This document shows, one piece after another, positions 26,601-39,500 of a DNA stretch of 64,000 nt; position 1 is the first letter of the stretch; every line of letters begins with the position of its first letter. Position numbers and translations under genes: made by a program. Source of the stretch: Aquila chrysaetos chrysaetos (Eukaryota > Chordata > Aves > Accipitriformes > Accipitridae); contig NC_044012.1 of NCBI RefSeq assembly GCF_900496995.4, forward strand, positions 5,332,001 to 5,396,000, written 5' to 3'. The notes under the pieces were generated by a model that was not told where the DNA came from, searched no databases, and saw only the letters and a program-made list of their open reading frames with translations.

Positions 26601-29600
26601 GGATGTTTATCATAGGCACCCACTCATTGACTCCACGTTCTCATTCTTTAGGCACAACCGCTTCTTCCCAGATATTAATTTACTTCCTTCCCATTTCTTT
26701 AAGCTTTTCTCCTGTCATCCTTTGCTGGCTCTCTATTTTCAGCATGATGGCTGCAGCCTGTGTTTTCGATATCTGTTCTTAACACAAAAAAGGGCAAAAT
26801 GTTCATGTTCCCCTGTTCCTCTGAAATGTGGTGAAGCTGAGCCTGTTCAAACCTTCTTTGAAATGCACCACCAAGATCTTTTTCTGTTCTACTTTGGTAA
26901 CGAGCACTCTTCAGTCTTTGCTTTTCAAGGCTCAACTTCTGGTTCAGAAGTTTTCCTGCTGTTTATTTTTTTAAAGCCTCTGTGACTTTCCAGCATAGTA
27001 GAAGCTTCCAGTTCAACCACGAGGCCTTCAGCGTGTCTCTGTTACCTTTCCCTGCATCATTTTTCACTTCTTTGGCCACATTTCTCATGTACTTTCTTTG
27101 CACTTTTCAGTAATTTACTAGTCAACATTTTTCTTCTCAGCACTTTCCCCTCGTCCAGAAGTACCATGTGTCATATCCAATAGTTGCTGTCTGTTGATAC
27201 TCCTCTGTCCCAGTGCAACATGAATTACATTGTCTAGAAGCATGAACCATTTTTTCGACACGTCCAATCTCTATCTCAGCTTCCTCTGCCTTTGCCAGCC
27301 ACAGATTTGTTTTTCAGTTCAGGCTGGAATTTCTCACAGAACTCTTCAGTTTTCCATTTTGCTCTCTTTTGTTTTCTGATTCAGGTTTTTTCAGCTGTGT
27401 AACGCAACGACTGTTGGTCCCGAGGGCTCCTGCTCCATGTGCTTTTGTGGCTTGGGTAGGGGATCTGCATTTGAAGTTCTGTAGGGAGGTTCTTGGCTAC
27501 AAGGCTTTTCTTGGAAAATAATTTCATCAGAAAATAGGTTGGAATCTGTTTCACCAAATAAGTCATTAACCAAGATAGAAAAATGATTCTCATAAGTAAA
27601 TACATATATATGAGCAGAAAAAATATGAAATTATTTACTTTGATAGGCTGCAGCTTCTGAGAGTACATAAACACCTTCATACATTTGGATTTTGGTGGAC
27701 TTCTTAATGGCTACACAAGCACTCATCAGGCTATAAGTCCTGGATGCAGAAGCTATTGAACTTGCATACACAAAATACATTTGGGCAAAGAGACTGAACT
27801 CCTATACAAAGGTTGAGATAATCCTCTGCCTTCAGCCAGTTATCTATTCATGCACTCAACTTGAAGCACATGAATTGTCCCAGTAAAGACAACAAATCTA
27901 TTAGTCTGCCTAAAGCTAGGAAAGTAGCCAAGTACCTTTGTGAATTAAGACCTCTGAACTCACAGGCATGTACTGAATAAGGGCAAAAAAGATCATGTGC
28001 AACTGAAAATAAGGCTGTGTAAACTCTCCTTTGTCTTCAAGCTATTTCTTTAGTAGACCCTTAGGGAAAATAATTCCTGTCAAATAAAGCATGTATCCAT
28101 TAAAGTAAGAAATATATTTTACCTCTAAGTTACTGGAGATTTTGTTTTCAGAAATACAGTGATTGTAAAGATTCTAAATTCAGAGATAGACAGTAATTCC
28201 TGAAGATCACTTGGCACTGAAGAAACAGCTGTAGCTCACCATTTCTCAATATTCAGTTCTAACAAAAGCTAATAATAATAGCAATAATAATTACTTTCTC
28301 AGCTAAATCTCCTGTACTTTCTCAAGTGTAAGAACCTCAGAGCGAGGAACTTCTGTACTGATGGCCAAACTGGAACTGTAAATCCTTTTGGCAGGTACCC
28401 ATGCAACACACACCTTAGCATTATACAATCTTCAAAAGAAATAATTGCAGCCTGCATTTCCCATGTCAGCCCAATGCCTGCAGCAGTTCTATCTTTGCTT
28501 TGAAGCAGTAGGTCTCATAATAACATGCCATATGAAATGAAGCCATGGGCTGTAAGTTCTGCCTTGGTATTTACATGAACTCTAATCACCCTTTGCAAAT
28601 TTTCCGCAATAGACAAAACATCTTAAATCAGAGAAATCATTAAGATTATGAGCAGTCCTTCGTATTTGCAAGGGAGGTTTTCTTCTCTAACTCTCCAGAC
28701 ATCTATGGATCTCTAGGCTTTCAGGAACAGCTAAAAGTGGATTGCACTCTTTCCAAAATAAGTCATTTTTTATCAACCCAATTGTCATTCTTTTCCAAAA
28801 AGAGGACAGAATCAGAAAACATAAAGGCAATTAGGTACTCTTCAGGAAGTTAGCCAGGAATCATCTCTAGGTTATCGTCATGAGAAATAACACTTGCCTG
28901 CCTTTCTCCTGTCATCCAATAACATGAAATGGCTTTCACAGAACCATCAGTGTTAGCGAGGAAAACATATCAGTTTATCTTAGTCCACTTCTCTGACAGC
29001 AACAGACTGTTCCCTAAAATTTCCTTTGGTACATTCAGAGTAAAATTCCAGCCCTGCCTAGGACAGGGAACAGCATAATGGTGCCTCAATGCATGAGAAA
29101 TAAAGATGTAAGCTATACTCTGGACTGGAAGATTAGTTTGTTTCTCCAACTAGACATTTGTTATATCTCTCTATTCCCTTGCCTTTCCTACAGCTTTGCC
29201 TATCTGAAGTTAATGGTAGCATCTATGTGCCCAGAACACAAAGGATTTCCATGTTTTCCTAGCCCACACTCTGCTCATTTCATTGCAGGTGCTTCCTGAA
29301 ATGCAACTGCAGTTTTGCCTGCCTTACTTCTAGATGGTTTCTCCTAACCACAAGTCATATAGGCCGTATCTACATCAGAAAAGAAATACACTTCTGCACC
29401 TTCTTTCTGTAACTTTTCCTCTTGCATGTCTCCAAACAATGGCAGGTTGGAGAAACATCTGTTTTACATCTGACCTTTTCCACACATGTGAATAGTAGAC
29501 CACAAAAGGTTTTCAAATATTTAGGTATTATCTATGCAAAAGTCACATAATTTTTATCATAGTTAAATTCATAAATAGCAATGTGAATACGGAGTCAAAC

Positions 29601-30654
29601 AGAAAATTAGGCACACATGGTAATCAAAAGTCTGATTAAAGCACGGGTAGACAAACTGAGTAGCTAAGACACGTAACAGTAGTGATGAAGATGCCAACTT
29701 CAGCAATCCCAGCTCACCAGGGACTCCAGGTACACATGGTAGATTATTAGTTCCCATTGAAATCTGGGCCCTATAGCACATTCATAAATATTTAACCAAG
29801 TAGTGCTAACGTGCAGCTAGCATAAACACATATCTTTAATCAGACCTTTACGTGCAATCTAGACATGGACCAATATTGTCCAAAGCAAGACTTTGACAAA
29901 AAAAATCCTCAACTCCAAGTCTGTCTGCACTTCCCTCTTTTGCTGCCAGAAAAGAGTCCCTTCAAAGTGGGGGGTTTACTACATCAACATGACTTGCCAT
30001 TCATGGTAGATAGGGACAACATTAAAAATAAATCACATAGAACTTGGAGCCCCAGAATATGTCTCCGAGTTTTGAGGAGCATGGATTCTGCAAAGGGGGT
30101 GAAAGAAAATGGGTGGTAACATCTCCCCATCGTCACTTAGGTTATTAACTATGCACATCTGCGACATGCCTTCCCTCCCATCTGCAAACTCTTAAAAACA
30201 TCTCTGCCTCTCATAAACGGAATTCACTTATTTTTAGATTTTCCTCACAGTTACATCAGCTAGTCTTTGAAATGAAAGCCGAAGCAAAATGAGATGAAAA
30301 ATGAGCGATAATTCAAAAAGCATTAAGTGATCAACCATGACAAAGTGTCACCTGCCCTAAACGCATTCTGTTTTCTGTCACTTGAAGGACAAGTCCCTCG
30401 CTTCCGAATGGTGAAGCCATGTATTCTTCCTGTTGAGGAATCGTGACCTCACTATGTATGTAATCAATGACTTACATCATTATTTTGATTGAATGTGTTT
30501 GCTACATACTGAAAGTCACCGATTTCTCCTTTCATGCTGCTGATCTGAAGGGCATTCCCGTTGCTTTTCAGCGATGTTTGTGCTGCTTGCAAACTGCTGC
30601 AATCGTGTTCGAATGTTGTCAGCGAGACCAGCTCTCTGTCAGGAACGACTTAGT

Positions 30655-30722
30655 GATAGATGATCCTCCCGTGGAGCAGGGGGACAAACTAGATGACCTC
30701 TCAAGGTCCCTTTCAGGATCTG
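30655..30722 (+). mobile_element. worn CR1 LINE 3'-end fragment
   Basis: Contains ACAAACTAGATGACCTCTCA followed by AGGTCCCTTTCAGG, the hallmark 3' end of avian CR1 elements with several changes. It may extend some way to the left. Confidence 0.6.
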
Positions 30723-31899
30723 GGGCGGGGGGGTTGATGGTTCTATGGCAGGTAGCATTTTAGTTAAATGGTATTTTTTCTTTAGGCAATCCAACAACTA
30801 TGGAAAAATCTGTATACTCAGTGTCATTTTTTGTTGTTTTGTTTCCCTTTATTATATTGTCCATCTTAGACATTTTATATCATGCAGTAACCTTAACCCC
30901 TGACTCAAAAATTGTTTAGATGTAAGCATATCTAATCCCATTAAAATCACCATGACTACCCACACATAAAACTAGACAGATGATTTAATAGGTTGCTGAA
31001 TGACAATCCCAATACCCATTAGGTCTAAATGTTCCCTGAGAGCCCAAACCCACAGACACTTACGTACACTCTTAAAAATAAACACAGATATTCATACACA
31101 GGTAAAGGACAGAAATATTCATACCCATGTATTTAACCATGTGCACACCTGCAGAATTAGACCCTGTCTTAAAGACCTCCTCCACCTGGATTTGAGGCTT
31201 GTTAACAGGTTCATGCAAATGAACCAACACCATGAAACTGTTTATTTGGCTTCCCAGGTGACGCAACTATCAAGTGCAACTTTAATGAACTTCTTCAAGT
31301 TTTAAAGTCGGTATTAAAATATTGTCAAGCCCCAGGTGGAGGTCATAGCCAAACAGGCACAGACTCTGTGGGGATAAGTCTGCACAGGCACTTCACACTA
31401 ATCATCCCTTGCAGGGGATTCCTTCCTGAGCTGTACATAGTTTGTAACTTGTTTTATTAATACTGTAAACTATCACTTGACTTTTAGTTTTCATTTCAAA
31501 ACTGCTTTTTAACAACATATACAACAGCCTTAGGGCAAACCTCTCTCTCGCATGCATGCAAACTTTGCTAGAATCACTAAGGGCTATGCAGGCGTAGCTT
31601 CAAAGGCAGATTTGGGACCTATAACTTTAATTCATCCACCAAATGGAGCTCCAAAATCCATTAAGGAAAAATAACTAGTAACCATCTGTCTTTATTCATC
31701 AGGCTGAAAGCAGTTAATCAAACCTAGTGGACATTTTTACTTTCTTCTTTCTCTCTCAACAGCTTTGAACACAGATGCAGCCTTTCCATAATTAAGCTGA
31801 GCATAGTAGCTCCTAGACAGATTAATCCTGGAGAGCTTGTCAAAAATGTCAGATGGCATACAGGTTCTGTGTCTTGTCCCTGGGATTTCTGGGATTTTT

Positions 31900-31940
31900 A
31901 TATTTATTTTTATATATATATATATGTATGTATATATATG
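31900..31940. repeat. TA-rich microsatellite
   Basis: Mostly TA and TGTA units, with an AT-only centre, in the intergenic region between HSD17B2 and the unrecognised gene. Confidence 0.85.
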
Positions 31941-34592
31941 GGCAGATTCAAGACACAATTACTAAAATTAACAGCTATCTATAGCCCATGCTCTTAAACC
32001 ATCACAATGAAAGCAGTGTTAGGAGAACCCATTCTCTATGATAAGGTATATTTTTTCTCTCTCTGTTAGGGATGCAAGTCAGGATATCACCTCCGCAGTG
32101 AACAAATATCTACAGGAACTGAACTGAAACACGGGATGCAAATGGCCACCAGAAGGCAGCTACTTTTACTCACTGCTGAACCAGATTTTTACTAGTAACT
32201 GAAGGGCAAAAATTTTTGTAAACTCGTTGACAGTGTTCTGAATCAACCTAAAGATGTTCCAACTTACAGGAGTTATATTCTAACAAGCTGGAATATAATT
32301 AGATAGTCCGTGCCTAAAAACTATTGCAGACGTGTTTTTAGGAAAGTTCTCAGATATATGATATGGTTTCTATTAACTTTAAAAGGATATATACAAGTAT
32401 CCAAGTGGCTTTTAGATCTCGATTACTATTAATAATGAGCTCATATGTGTTTTCAATTTCCCCTTTTCTGAGTTCTAAAATTTTAAAGCAGAGAGCATCT
32501 CCAGTTCTTGAGGATTTTATGTTACTTGTTAAATATTCTGGTTTTTCAATTTAACTCTACAATCAAATTTATGGACTGAAACGAGGATTTAAAAGTACCA
32601 GCCAAGGAGCAATTTTTGCTTCCTTTAAACTGGGTTTTTATTTTATTTTTAAATAAAGTAAAAGCTCGTGTCAAATATATCTTTGTGCTGTTAAAATTAG
32701 AATTTCAATGTCGTATGAAAGTTTAAAAGTTCTTACCTTTCTACCTGGTTACAAAGAAGAGTTGATTACTATTACTTCTGATTAAACAACACAGTTTGAA
32801 AATGAGTTGTGCAAAATAAGGAGGCTGTCCCAGAGAAAGCCATTCAATGACTCTAGAAAAGAGATGGGTCGTGGGCTTTCATAGTAGTCAGGAAAACTGG
32901 ACCACAGGAAGTACCGGTAGAAATCAGCAGATACTGGCCAAACTTCACGAGTGGAATTCAAATGAAATTTAAAAAATTCCAGGAGTCTAAAACATGGAAT
33001 CTGTTTGTATACTTAGGAGTATAATTTTGCCTCCATATGTTTAATTGCTGATAACTGGTTCATCTACCAGTCTTCTATCCCCACAGATATATTCAAAATG
33101 GCAAATGGAAATGAGGCACCCAACCACACTTGGAAAACTGGGCAAGAATTAAGTAGCTTTAGTACCTCTAGATATCGGACTCTACAGCAGAAAATAGAAA
33201 GGAAAGAGGTATTTTGAAGAAAAGCTATGCTGGCATGATCTCTCTTTAAATGGTGCTCCTTTCCCTCGGGAATATTTAAGCACTTAGCTATCATAAAAGC
33301 TCCAAGAGGCAAGACAGAATTACTGTTCCCACAGTACACATGAATGAAGTGAAGCAAAGAGAGGTCATGTTCTAATTAGTCAAAAAATCATAGATGAAAA
33401 CTCCTGTAACATGGCACTAAGTCCTGGACCCTGCTGCTTGAATATGCTGTCGGTAGCAATCAACTTGATAGGAAGTGCTCTTTGAGTACAAGTAAGCTAA
33501 AGACCATCAAATAATGTTTTCTAGACATCGTAACAGTTTAAAAGTCAGCAGAGAATCACGCTGTAGATGCTTATACAGAATTCCTCTGGAAAATGGGAGA
33601 AACATGAGAAAAAGTAGGAAGGTGCCTAGCTGAAAAAGTAAGTGGGCAGTGGAGACTGGAATTGCGGGCTTATCAGAAGTGGGTGTTACCATCTCTCTGC
33701 TGAATCAGAGAGAAGTGTGGAAGATAAAGACATACATATGTAAATGGACAGACAGACAGAAGTGGAAAAAAAAATTGCTTTTACAAAGGCGGCCAAGGAA
33801 AAAAGATATTACTAATCCAAGGGAATTATGCCAAAATCCTGAATAAAAAATGTTATTGTACGAAGATATTGCCCATGGGCAATTGCTAACTATGACACAC
33901 CTGGCCTCACTTTTCCACACACAATATATTCCTCTTCTCCTATTTACTTTTTCTGATGTTATCATCCCACTTGGTTCTTGTCTGTTATCATAAACTAAAT
34001 TCCAGTATTGCTAAATCCAAGCATAATTACTGAAAATAAATAAATCAAATTTAAAAAAAGACAGGAGTCTAAAAATTCTAAATGTGAGGCTCTTCCTACT
34101 TACTCTTCCGGTTTTGAAGGCACAGAGTGTTCAGACTTGAACCAACTTGCCAGCAGAACAAATCTCAAATCCCAGATCTTCATTCAGGCACAAATTGTAT
34201 CTACACTGCAGTAGAGCCACGTTCAGCTAGAATTTGTGGAAAAAGTACCAGTCAGATGCTAAGCCAGGTGAAGTTCTTTACAGGATGCTGTTTTACAGAA
34301 CTGCTACGGGTTTGGTCCTGAGCACTGCCTCAATTTCACGATTCTGGCAGGAATTGTTTGCACCCCGCTCCTACCTTTTCTATTCATCTTTCATGCATCT
34401 TCCTGGAATCTAAGTCCAGTTAGAAGAAGCTGAGTGAGACTCTTGGCACCCACAGTGTCCCTTTTGAGAAAGGATGCTCCATGCGAATCTCTTGGGATTT
34501 AACCAACAGAGGTCAAAGAGGAGTTATCTCACGGAATGGAAAAAGTACAAAGCTGAGCCTCAGCTCAGGAAGATGAGCATCTTTAGGGGCTA

Positions 34593-34640
34593 AGAATCAC
34601 AGAACCATTTCGGTCAGAAAAGACCCTTAAGATCATCGGA
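34593..34640 (-). mobile_element. CR1 LINE 3'-end fragment, reversed
   Basis: AGAATCACAGAACCATTTCG followed by GACCCTTAAGATCATCGGA is the reverse complement of the typical CR1 terminus. Only about 50 bases remain recognisable. Confidence 0.65.
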
Positions 34641-36525
34641 CACATGACAGAAATGAGTAATACTGGAATCTTTAAAACTGGAACTTTAGACTCTGTGAAA
34701 CTTTGTCAGCATGTTAAACAGCTACTGCAACCCCATGGGGCTAAACTACAGCCCAGCATTGTACAGTAACACACCTGCACAAAACCCCATTTGATACATT
34801 CAACAAATTATCCATTAAAATGAAAGTTCAAGTTTACAGTAACACAAGCCAGAATATTAAGAGGAAAATACAAAGACTTTTAATGACAAAGTGAGAAGTG
34901 GCAACAATTATTTTCATCCATTCTTTTGAAGGCCACTGCATACTTGTGTGTTGTGCTCTTATAAAGAAGTCTCTGTAATTTCTAAAGTCTCAAATGCCAG
35001 AGAACACATAAAGCTTTTATAAAATCAGTACTTACAGTAAAGGAACATGAAGACTTAGCTGAATGGTATTAAAGGTTTACATTTAGTAGCTCACCTGCAA
35101 GAGTACAGTTCAACTACTAAAAGAGTCAAATTTGGACAGCTCCATCTCCCAGAGACTTCAGAAAGTGCAACTGAAATATGACAGTTGTAACTCAAAGGCT
35201 GCAAATGCAGCCACAGAACACATGCACCAGAGGAAAAAAACCATTACTCCAACAACCTTTCTTGGGGTGCTGTTTCGCAGCCCTCCAGCATGATGCGCTA
35301 AACTAGCTATAGCCACTATGCATTAAGCATATTCTGTAGTATTTACATATCTATATTTAGTTTAGCCATAATTTTTGTACTAAATATTCCTCTCTTTATT
35401 CCATAAAAGGAGAAAGTAAATTAAAAGTTCATAACCCTTCATCCCAAGGTATCAGGCCATGATATTAACTTCAGCTATTATGGCCAGAAGCACCCAGTGG
35501 TCAACCTGTTAAAGAAATTTAATAACTCAAATAATCTAATAATTCTAATTCTAAGAAGTCTAAATTATGGAACACATTAATGATGTAATATTGCACTAAG
35601 ATTACCTATAAAAGCTGGATTCAGTGGCAGCAGATGTTAACTGAGACCCCTTCTTAAAGTATGATCTACAGGAATTGGAGGCTTGCCTCCTTATTCAGTC
35701 CTGGTTGGACTCCTTCATTTCTTAGCATAGGTAAAAAGGGGAATAGGTTTCCTACCTAAATGGGAGGAATGCTTGTAACCTATTCTCACAAGGGTCACTC
35801 CAACTTTGAAATTCTCTCCAAGTTAATAAACTTCAGGACACGATGAGAAGTCCATCACTGACAAAAAGCATACTGAAAAGGCAAAAGCAGTGCGACCCCT
35901 TTGCAAACAAGACACAAGGAGGGTTTGGCTGCATAATATATTCTCATTAACGCTTACAAACTGTGAGTAACTTTAGTTTGTCGATTACAATTATGGAAGG
36001 CATTTTCTTCATAAACAGAAAAAACATCATGGGAGGTGGGATGATTCTGCCTGGTAAGCTAATAATGTGCATGTTGCCTAAGTGTGATTAACTGCCTGCT
36101 TTAGTTGATGCTTGTTCCTAGCAGAGATTACCTCTATTTATGACAGTAAGGAAAGGAGCCAGGACCAAAACTACATGAGAAACACAAATGGTGAAGTCTG
36201 TTTGGCTTTACTATTAACAATATGGCACTCGGGGGATTCTCACAGGCCACTCAAACAGCTTTCCCAGGCTTTCCCGGTATATTTTTTAAAAGGGCAAAGG
36301 ATCTCAGGCAGTGTCAGTGACAGACTTGGGGAAAGAATTGTACTAGATAATGCTTTCTCTTGGAAAGTGTTAAAATGACAACTGCTAAAACAGGCATTCT
36401 TGTGATAATAATTATTATTATTACTATAAATTCTTAAAGCTGAATATCTAAATTGATTAAGAAAGTAATTTTCCTCTATATCATTTTATTCAGCTAATGT
36501 ATAAAGAACTCCTTAGGTACAAATT

Positions 36526-36531
36526 TTTATT
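36526..36531 (-). terminator. poly(A) signal AATAAA of the unrecognised gene
   Basis: AATAAA on the minus strand, about 96 bases past the stop codon at 36627. A second copy lies at 36490-36485. The spacing fits a short 3' UTR. Confidence 0.5.
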
Positions 36532-39500
36532 TTTTTTTTGGTAACATGAAGATTATGTATTAGACCTGAGAAACTTTCATTAAACAAGAAATCCAGTTAC
36601 TAGAACATATCGTTCTTCTAAGTCAGTCATTTAGAAGAACATTTCAGTTTATACAGCTTGTCCATAATGCGTTTGATGTTTAATTCTTCCATGTTCCCAG
36701 GATGAACGAAGAATTCAGGTGATGTATGTCCTGGAATTAATCCAGCATTTTCAACTGGTACAAATTCTGTTTCAATGGGCTGCATACTCTCTGAAATATA
36801 AAGAAGCAGCACTTTAAATGCAAAGTTCAGTCAGGATTCTTTCACTGCAAGAGTGTCGTGGTTTAACCCCACAAACAAAAAATCATATACTTGAATCCCC
36901 CAGTTATTCAGATCTTGCTTCTACCTCAAAAGTAGCAAAAATTCAAAATTGGTTATAACCAGATGCTGCACCCACAACTTCTGTTGGAATGAAAATTAAC
37001 AGCAAGAACACCTTGCAGTAAATTACCTGAAGTTACAGCACACTCTCACTCCCAGGTGAATAGCTCCCACTTTGAACATGTTCTTCATGTTACCGTTCCA
37101 GGACAAGACATGTCCAAATAAGGCTTTTGAACAGAAGATAAATGCGTGTTATAACGTTGCGGTTTAACCGCAGCCAGCAACTAAGCACCACGCAGCTGCC
37201 TGCTCACTCCCCCCGGTTGGGATGGGAGAGAGAATCGGAAGAGTAAAAGTGAGAAAACTCGTGAGTTGAGATAAAGGCAGTTTAATAGGTAAAGCAGAAG
37301 CCACTTGCACAAGCAAAGCAAAACAAGGAATTCATTCACCACTTCCCATCAGCAGGCAGGTGTTCAGCCATCTCCAGGAAAGCAGGGCTCCATCACACCT
37401 AACTTGGGAAGACAAACGCCATAATTACGAACATCCACCCCCCCTTCCTTCTTCTTCTCCCAGATTTATATGCTGAGTGTGACATCATATGGTCTGGGAT
37501 ATCCCTTTGGTCAGTTGGGGTCAGTTGTCCCAGCTGTGTCCCCTCCCAGCTCCTTGTGCCTCCTCGCTGGTGGGGTGAGGTGAGAAACAGAAAAGGCCTT
37601 GGCTCTGTGTGAGCGCTGCTCAGCAGTAACAAAACCATCTCTGTATTACCAACACTGTTGTCAGCACAAATCCAAACTGGAGCCTCACACTAGCTAATAT
37701 GAAGAAAATTAACTCTATCCCAGCCAAAACCAGCACATGTAACTATCTCATCTTTGTAACTTTAGTATCTTTACCCCATTGTAGAGTTAGGGGATTTATT
37801 TTGTTTTGACCAAGTGCCTTCAACCTTCAAAATTTTTGGTTCTGAACAAATCCGTTTCAAAGGAAAGCTCAGGTTTATGCCAGAACCACTTGATTTGAAA
37901 TAGCTCAGAATTAAGTCACACATCAGGCCATGATAAAATGCTTATGAATTCTGAATTCTATAATCATTAGTTTCATGGAACAGAATAAATAGCATCACAG
38001 ATACATAAGAACGCTGTGCCATTTTAAATACCAAGATGCCATTAAGTAAGCCCTGTAGAGGTTATCTAATTTAAACACAGCTGAAGCAAGAAAGAGATTG
38101 CATGCTTTTTTTGAGGTTGTTTTCCCCTACTTACATGTTCAAACTCTTACCTAATCTTTCCTCTGCAAAATTATGTAATTTTTGCAATGTTTTCAAGGTA
38201 ATTACAGAACTCAAATGGGTAGTACCATTTTTAAGCCAGTGTCTGTCCTGTTTTCTTGCTGTTCTAAGTGCCTGAAAATGGGAGAACACTGCCTAGACCT
38301 TGAACACAGTATCATGAATATGAAAACACTAGAACTAGGTGTGAAGATGGATAATATTTGCTCAGCAAATATATTTCCCTTCCCCCTCAGCAAATACAGC
38401 TTCCACTGAGAAACCCACAGAAATGCTACAAAAAATTCAGGCTTTGGTGTTCTTGCTGGCATATCTCTTCTCATCCTCACCGCCAGTACCTGCAGACTTC
38501 TTATTCACAGACAGAAAATTAACACAGTACAAAATACAGACTAAAGAACACATTTTGCCTCGAGTTTGTTCTACATATGGTATAGCACACGATCAGCCGC
38601 CTGTGAAGCCGAAAGATCCTTTAGATCCTTCCAAAAGATCAAAGTAGCACATCTCCAACCATCAACTGGATGTTCAATTATTAGTGTCAATGATTCACAG
38701 CAGACCAGCCTCACCTTGGTTTTGCTCACTAAGAGGGTAAGATTTCTGTAAACCTATGGATAGCTGAACTAAATTATAAATTACTACAACAGGGAAGCCA
38801 TTCCTCCTTATCAGTGTGGTAAATAAGGGCAGCTGGATGCACATCAATCACACTTGAAACTGAATCAGACTATTACTGAAACGTAAGTATATAATTACCT
38901 TCTGAAATAGTTGCCTATTTAAACTTACGAGAAGACCCTCTTTAAGTAAGTGAATCAAAGACATTCAGCATTGCACTCCAAATCCTGTCCTCCCTCACTT
39001 TGAGACCAAAAAGATCTGTGCAAGTCTTTTCAAGAGTATTTTGCTAGTCTTTTCATAAGATGTTTCTTAATGTACTAACTTTTAAAGCATATAATCCTTT
39101 CAGGTATAAAGAGGCTCCATCCTTTAGCCCTTGCAGTCCTGTGTGCTTCCTCTGCATTATTGAAATTATTCATGAAGTTACAGGATAGGCTAAAATTTGG
39201 CTTTTTACCTCTAAGGTGCCGCAATTATATTGGATAACATCCTTTTATACTGTTAAGTACTAATATGTTTGCAACATATTTTGCAAACAGGTATTAGCGC
39301 CTCAGAACTTCAGGTAATACATCAGGTCAAATTACAACTTAAAAAAACCCACTAGGCTTAAGGGAGCTTAAGATCAATATTGTTGGACCAACCACTTACT
39401 TCAGACATCTAGACTGAAGTGCTTAGGAGTGGCTTTTAAGAGTCCCTTGAGACTCTTTTTAGCTCCATGGAGATTATGAAGATTAACATCCACTCATTCT

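Larger units (their letters stand above)
23720..36480. other. intergenic region between HSD17B2 and the unrecognised gene
   Basis: AT-rich with two CR1 remnants, a TA microsatellite and a pyrimidine-rich plus strand at about 26280-27400. A 189-codon minus-strand open frame (25505-24936) has no recognised domain. No supported gene. Confidence 0.55.

Noticed and set aside
26545-26985. 146-codon plus-strand frame
   Set aside because: Explained by the pyrimidine-rich composition, which yields Phe/Leu/Ser/His codons and few stops.
38423-38647. Plus-strand 74-codon frame with a signal-peptide-like start
   Set aside because: Hydrophobic N terminus followed by unrecognised sequence, on the strand opposite to the supported exon at 38151-38271; no promoter or splice evidence.
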